NCBI RefSeq assembly: GCF_002954265.1
Contig: NZ_PPSL01000001.1
Coordinates: forward strand, 992,001-1,056,000
Length of the DNA: 64,000 nt
Source of the DNA: Flavipsychrobacter stenotrophus
Lineage (GTDB): Bacteria > Bacteroidota > Bacteroidia > Chitinophagales > Chitinophagaceae
Direction: 5' to 3'
Numbering within the stretch: the stretch's first letter is position 1; the number at the start of each line of letters is the position of its first letter. Shown in pieces: positions 59,191-64,000 of this stretch. Both the position numbers and the translations under genes were made by a program. The notes under the pieces were generated by a model. The model ran no database searches. It had not been told where the DNA came from and saw only the letters and a program-made list of their open reading frames with translations.

Positions 59191-62100
59191 ATGTTTAAAC
59201 CTTTTCACTATTCGCTTTTAATTGCGATACTGTTTCTGTTGCCCTTTCATTCCAACAGCCAGGTAATGACCACCTTTGCGGGCAACGTTTCTTCGGGAGG
59301 AACTAATACCGGCGATTATGGTGCCGCTACTGCCGCCGGACTAATTAATTGCCGTGGTGTAGCCTTAGATCCGTCAGGCAATGTGTACATCATCAGTGGC
59401 CATGTTATACGGAAGGTAAACTCTTCCGGCATAATAACTACCTATGCCGGTTCTACAAGCACCTATGGGTTTAGCGGCGATGGCGGACTTGCCATTTCCG
59501 CCAATTTATACACGCCATCAGGTATCGCATTCGATGCGGCTGGAAACCTTTATATAGCCGACGCCGACAACAACAGAATAAGGAAGGTAAACACATCGGG
59601 CTACATATCTACAATAGCAGGCAGCACATTTGGCTTTAGTGGCGATGGCGGTGCTGCTGGTTTATCAAAATTGGCTCGCCCCGAGGGAGTTGCGATAGAC
59701 GCAACCGGGAACATATACATTGCTGATGGCGGAAATCAACGTATACGCAAAATAAACACTTCCGGCATCATCTCCACCATTGCAGGTAATGGCCTTACAG
59801 GATTCGCCGGTGATGGCGGGGCTGCCACCAGCGCAAGATTTCAGACACCAAATGGAATAGCGGTTGATGCTTCAGGCAATATTTATGTTGCCGATAATGG
59901 TAACTTCCGCATTCGCAAAATAAATACGAGCGGTATTATAAGCACTGTGGCAGGAAATGCATCAACTGGCTATGGCGCAGACGGTGTAGCAGCAACAGCT
60001 ACACCTTTAAGCATGGTAACGGGAGTGGCGGTAGATGCATCGGGCAATATCTATATCCCTGACTGGATCAATTACAGGATAAGAAAAGTATCAGGAGGTA
60101 TAATATCTACAATAGCCGGCATCGGCATCGATGGTTATTCAGGTGATGGCGGACCTGCAACCGCAGCAAGAGTAAGCCGTACTGAAGGCATAGCTATAGC
60201 ACCTTACAACAATATCTATATAGCAGATGCGGGTAATAGTGTGATCCGGAAAATTCCATGCCCGGGAGGCACTGCTACTATTGATCCAATTACCGGAGCA
60301 GCTGGCTTGTGTCCCGGAACCGGTTTATCTCTAAGCGAAACTACTGTTGGTGGCACCTGGAGCAGCAACGCTCCTTCCATTGCTACCGTTGACATTAATG
60401 GCAATGTGTATGGCGTAGGTGCCGGCACAGCTACCATAAGCTATACTGTTACAAATAGCTGCGGACCGGCATCCGCAACAACATCAATAACTGTAAATCC
60501 ACTACCCAACGCAGGAACAATTACCGGCCCCGGAAGCATCTGCATACCCACATCCATTACATTGAGCAGTACAATTACGGGAGGAATATGGAGTAGCGCT
60601 ACCCCCGCAATAGCATCGGTAAATGGTACCGGCACAGTTACAGCACTTTCTGTCGGAACAGCAACCATCAGTTACGCATTGACTAACAGTTGCGGCAGCG
60701 ACACCGCTATGCATAATATAACGGTTTCTGCAACAGCACCGCTAGTGGCAGGTATTGCGGGACCATCGGCGGTATGCCCGGGAAGCAGCTATACGCTTAC
60801 AGACGCCACGCCAGGCGGCACATGGACCTGCAGTAATACCACGTTGGCAACAATCAGCAGTGCGGGTATTATTTCTGCTATCCTATCCGGTATAGATACA
60901 TTTAGCTATGCAGTCAGCAATGCATGTGGCACCACTGTTGTATCTGCAGTTGTGACCATACAACCCACATTTACAAACAATATAATAAACAGGATAGCCG
61001 GAGACATGTCAACTGCAGGAAGCTCACCAGGAGACGGCGGACCGGCACTGGCGGCTGATATTGATGTTATAGCAGGCATTACCACAGATGATACGGGAAA
61101 TGTATACCTGGCAGACCAGAATAACTTTTCTATAAGAAAAATAAATACAGCAGGTATAATCGATGAATATTATCATGCAGGAACTATAACTGGTGAAGAA
61201 CCATCCTCTCTGGCATTTGACGCATCAGGAAACTTATACATCACCAGGAGCAATGCAACAACAGTGAAAGTAACTACCGGTGGTATAGCTACTACATGGG
61301 GGCCAGGTAGCCCATTGAGTCACAAGGGGATATGCTTCGATGCCGCGGGCAACTGCTATATTGGCGGAGGCTCCGCTCATAATGTAATGAAAATATCACC
61401 ATCAGGAGTGCAATCTCTTTTTGCCGGCATTGGTAGTGTTGGCTATTCAGGCGATGGAGGCATGGCTACAGCAGCTGAATTGGGCATCGTTACAGATATT
61501 ACTATTGATGCGGCGGGAAATCTTTATATTGCCTCCGTTAACCCCAGCTTCCCGGCACACAACGTTATACGCAAGGTATCTCCATCTGGTATTATAACCA
61601 CAGTCGCAGGCACAGCAGCAACCGGTTTTTCAGGAGATGGTGGGCCGGCAACAGCTGCAAGGCTAAACGATCCTGAAGCTATCGCTGTTGACCATGACGG
61701 AAATCTACTTATAAGCGATTATGTAAATTTCAGGATAAGGAAGGTGGATATGGGTACCGGCATTATATCTACTATTGCAGGTAGTAGCGCCTCAGGATAT
61801 TCAGGTGATGGAGGACCAGCTTCAGGCGCAACATTTACGGACGTTTTCGATTTAACTGTAGATGCAATGGATAACATTATTCTATCGGACTTACAATGCG
61901 TACGCAAAATAACCACACATGCTGCCGGTTATATAACGGGCAACAGCACGGTTTGCCTGGGCACTACTGCTACCTTGCACGACACTGCGTATGCAGCATA
62001 TGGTTCATGGTCTTCCAGTAACCCGGCTATAGTTGCTGTAAATAGCACTGGTGTAATAACAGGGCTTGCGCTTGGCTCTGCTACTATTACCTATACCATT

Positions 62101-62892
62101 ACCAACAGCTGTAGTGCAGACTACGTTACCAAAGTCATTAATGTAGTTACGGTACCTGTTAGTGGTGTAATAACGGGAGCATCTTCTCTATGTGCAAATC
62201 AGTCTGTTACTTTATCGGCTTCCACTACAGGTGGAGTATGGACAAGCAGCGCGCCAACAATAGCATCAGTAAATACCACCGGTGTAGTACATGGCAATAC
62301 GGCCGGCATAGCAATCATCAGCTATACAGTTACCAATACATGTGGCATTAGCATTACCACAGATACCATAACAATAAACCCGATGCCACTGGCAGGAATG
62401 ATATCAGGACCTCATACAGTTTGTACCGACTCTATTATCGCATTATCTGAAACTGTGACCGGCGGTGGCTGGAGCTCGACTAACATAAGTATTGCCACCG
62501 TAAATAGTGCAGGAAATGTGAGAGGTATGAGTGCAGGGACAACTACTATCAACTATAGCGTGTCAAATGCATTTTGTTCATCATTTACAAACTATACCAT
62601 AATTGTAAGCGACTGCAGTCATACAAATGTGGCATCAACGTCGGCAGTTACTGCAGCCATGACAATAACACCGAACCCCAACAATGGCCTGTTTATATTC
62701 AATTTAACTTCTTCCTCGCAAGAAACAGTAAGCGTTACTATTACCGACATTACAGGAAGAAAAATCGCAACATACAACCTGGCCACCAACACGCCCTCAG
62801 AAATTATCCTTAACGAGTCTCCGGGCATCTACTTCCTCACGGCCATCACAAACAGTAATTCATTTTCAGCTAAGATCGTAGTGACCAGATAA
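59191..62892 (+). CDS. Secreted NHL-repeat/Ig-like protein with T9SS sorting domain
   Basis: 1233 residues. A signal peptide (FHYSLLIAILFLLPFHSNS) leads into an NHL beta-propeller (about 25-355; units such as GNIYIADGGNQRIRKINTSG). Ig-like BIG2 modules follow (about 360-590; GTWSSNAPSIATVDINGN), then a second propeller (about 603-907) and more Ig-like modules (about 913-1137). The C-terminal 70 residues are a type A sorting domain (TPNPNNGLFIFNL ... PGIYFLTAITN). Likely a surface adhesin exported by the type IX system. Confidence 0.93.
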   Translation: MFKPFHYSLLIAILFLLPFHSNSQVMTTFAGNVSSGGTNTGDYGAATAAGLINCRGVALDPSGNVYIISGHVIRKVNSSGIITTYAGSTSTYGFSGDGGLAISANLYTPSGIAFDAAGNLYIADADNNRIRKVNTSGYISTIAGSTFGFSGDGGAAGLSKLARPEGVAIDATGNIYIADGGNQRIRKINTSGIISTIAGNGLTGFAGDGGAATSARFQTPNGIAVDASGNIYVADNGNFRIRKINTSGIISTVAGNASTGYGADGVAATATPLSMVTGVAVDASGNIYIPDWINYRIRKVSGGIISTIAGIGIDGYSGDGGPATAARVSRTEGIAIAPYNNIYIADAGNSVIRKIPCPGGTATIDPITGAAGLCPGTGLSLSETTVGGTWSSNAPSIATVDINGNVYGVGAGTATISYTVTNSCGPASATTSITVNPLPNAGTITGPGSICIPTSITLSSTITGGIWSSATPAIASVNGTGTVTALSVGTATISYALTNSCGSDTAMHNITVSATAPLVAGIAGPSAVCPGSSYTLTDATPGGTWTCSNTTLATISSAGIISAILSGIDTFSYAVSNACGTTVVSAVVTIQPTFTNNIINRIAGDMSTAGSSPGDGGPALAADIDVIAGITTDDTGNVYLADQNNFSIRKINTAGIIDEYYHAGTITGEEPSSLAFDASGNLYITRSNATTVKVTTGGIATTWGPGSPLSHKGICFDAAGNCYIGGGSAHNVMKISPSGVQSLFAGIGSVGYSGDGGMATAAELGIVTDITIDAAGNLYIASVNPSFPAHNVIRKVSPSGIITTVAGTAATGFSGDGGPATAARLNDPEAIAVDHDGNLLISDYVNFRIRKVDMGTGIISTIAGSSASGYSGDGGPASGATFTDVFDLTVDAMDNIILSDLQCVRKITTHAAGYITGNSTVCLGTTATLHDTAYAAYGSWSSSNPAIVAVNSTGVITGLALGSATITYTITNSCSADYVTKVINVVTVPVSGVITGASSLCANQSVTLSASTTGGVWTSSAPTIASVNTTGVVHGNTAGIAIISYTVTNTCGISITTDTITINPMPLAGMISGPHTVCTDSIIALSETVTGGGWSSTNISIATVNSAGNVRGMSAGTTTINYSVSNAFCSSFTNYTIIVSDCSHTNVASTSAVTAAMTITPNPNNGLFIFNLTSSSQETVSVTITDITGRKIATYNLATNTPSEIILNESPGIYFLTAITNSNSFSAKIVVTR

Positions 62893-62914
62893 AGACACTT
62901 TCAGTCCACTACCT

Positions 62915-62955
62915 AATAGCAATGCCCCGCCTTCCGGCAGGGCATTGCTATTAAA
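62915..62955 (+). terminator. Terminator after the NHL/Ig protein gene
   Basis: Perfect 13-bp arms AATAGCAATGCCC/GGGCATTGCTATT (62915-62952) around a 12-base loop, followed by AAATATTT. Confidence 0.8.
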
Positions 62956-63004
62956 TATTTATCGTAGAAAAACACCGCACTCCGCTCTCTTTCTCGCTCT
63001 CACC

Positions 63005-64000
63005 TTACTTACCCCACATTGCATTAGCAGTAGCCGGGAATGGGAAAGTGATCTCATTAATACCTAGTTCAAGTTTGTTTACTATTTCCACACCCTGCAT
63101 CAATGAATGATCCTGGTTGCTTACCTCATACTTCCAGCCACCAAAACGGCCACGGCTGTAGATGTCCAATTTATCCAACTCAGGCACAACCTTATTGATC
63201 GCCTTATCCCTATCTGTAGAAGGTGTTGGGTAACCATAATCTAGCGACTTGTACCAAACCGAGATAATGTCCTCACGGCTCTCGATCAACTTGGTGTTCA
63301 GCATACCCTGTATGGTCTCTTCAACTATCGTGTCTGCATTTACCGGCTTGCATTCGCTCTGGCTTACTTCTGCCATCAGCGACCAATGCTGGTTGATATC
63401 CGGTACGTTATTAGGACTATAATTAGAGAACACCGTAACCCTGTAGAATGGACAATTATCCTCAGGGAAATACATCCAGCACTTGGTTTCAAGATCTGGC
63501 GCTGGCTTGCCCTTCAATCCTACACCTATGATATGGGTAGTAGAATGTTTCAGCAGCTTCACTACTTCCTTATGCGCATCATTACCATGCTTCAGCTTAT
63601 GCACCAGTATGTCCATAGGCATAGTGTTGATCAGCTTATCGTAAGTATGTGTACTGCCATCTGCACAGTAGATGGTCTTTGTCTTTTCGTCGATCGTTTC
63701 TACATGACTACCGAAGCGGAATTTATCATGGCCGATCATCTTAGCCACGCTCAACCATATAGCACCGGTACCACCATATTTAGGGAACTGGAATGTACTG
63801 TTAGGCCCCCATGACACATCCTCGATATCGAACAGTATATTCTTTGAAACTTTTTCAAGGTCAGCTATTGCTACGCGCTCACCTATCCACGTATAACTCA
63901 TCATTTCCGGAGGAAATGCCCATACCTTAAAGTTGTAGGGAATCATGAACACATCGGCTATACCCTGCCCCAGGGTAGCTATGATCCATTCACGAAAGTT
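63005..64000 (-). CDS. FAD-dependent amine oxidase/UDP-galactopyranose mutase-like protein (partial)
   Basis: At least 332 residues; the frame continues past the right edge, so the start and the N-terminal FAD-binding GxGxxG are not seen. The visible part (FRFGSHVETIDEKTKTIYCADG, YDKLINTMPMDILV) is the second nucleotide-contact region of the amine oxidase/UDP-galactopyranose mutase fold. The C-terminus (GRFGGWKYEVSNQDHSLMQG) resembles the FAD-binding end of UGM-like proteins. Probable role in sugar-nucleotide or envelope chemistry; substrate open. Confidence 0.78.
   Translation of the reverse strand, partial: NFREWIIATLGQGIADVFMIPYNFKVWAFPPEMMSYTWIGERVAIADLEKVSKNILFDIEDVSWGPNSTFQFPKYGGTGAIWLSVAKMIGHDKFRFGSHVETIDEKTKTIYCADGSTHTYDKLINTMPMDILVHKLKHGNDAHKEVVKLLKHSTTHIIGVGLKGKPAPDLETKCWMYFPEDNCPFYRVTVFSNYSPNNVPDINQHWSLMAEVSQSECKPVNADTIVEETIQGMLNTKLIESREDIISVWYKSLDYGYPTPSTDRDKAINKVVPELDKLDIYSRGRFGGWKYEVSNQDHSLMQGVEIVNKLELGINEITFPFPATANAMWGK

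Noticed and set aside
1-64000. CRISPR arrays, tRNA and rRNA genes
   Set aside because: No regularly spaced repeats and no cloverleaf or rRNA sequences were recognised on reading; a covariance-model scan would be needed to exclude a tRNA fully.

Overview
The window reads as chromosomal DNA of a member of the phylum Bacteroidota, most likely a Chitinophagaceae-type genome. This rests on several signs. Two large exported proteins end in a type IX secretion (T9SS) sorting domain. Lipoproteins are abundant and -7 promoter elements fit TAnnTTTG. There is a giant protein of a family I know only from this phylum, and the typical prs-rplY, fdx and iscX genes. I found no rRNA or tRNA genes and no CRISPR array.

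Layout. (1) 1-10602, minus strand: a tight five-gene operon. In transcription order it encodes a 976-residue predicted outer-membrane protein, a 378-residue exported Fn3-like protein, a Skp/OmpH-like chaperone, a lipoprotein, and a giant exported protein that runs off the left edge (at least 1805 residues). The set looks like a dedicated assembly or export system for the giant protein and is my main candidate for an undescribed system. (2) About 10.7-27.7 kb: an integrative mobilizable element. It holds DUF932 (frameshifted), SSB, a DUF4365-dynamin-like GTPase fusion (frameshifted), a TPR protein, and a mobilization operon (membrane-VWA fusion, exported protein, 56-residue membrane protein, short coupling ATPase, MobC-like protein, relaxase, excisionase-like protein). 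A tyrosine recombinase closes it. No type IV secretion channel genes are present, so it would have to borrow one. (3) 27.7-35.8 kb: accessory and intergenic-rich DNA. It has an acyl-CoA thioesterase, a cobalamin riboswitch ahead of a small cysteine-rich CWC protein, a ParE-type module whose toxin has an in-frame stop, a 206-bp tandem duplication, an IS3-family element, a TPR protein, a lipoprotein and an acyl-CoA dehydrogenase-like enzyme. A probable small RNA follows. (4) 35.8-64 kb: mostly conserved core genes. These are T9SS cargo proteins, a polysaccharide block (glycosyltransferase, pseudo-receiver sugar transferase with an adjacent response regulator, ATP-grasp enzyme), AsmA, an intact ParE-type module, purD, two POT peptide transporters, a VIT-like metal transporter, secreted and lipoproteins, rplY/prs, fdx/iscX, a KdsC-type phosphatase, a membrane MutS-like ATPase, a large NHL/Ig T9SS protein, and a partial FAD-dependent oxidoreductase.

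Two of the four most interesting accessory genes carry a disruption (GTPase, ParE toxin), and DUF932 carries a third. These may be real decay, phase variation or assembly errors, and should be checked in raw reads before functional claims are made.
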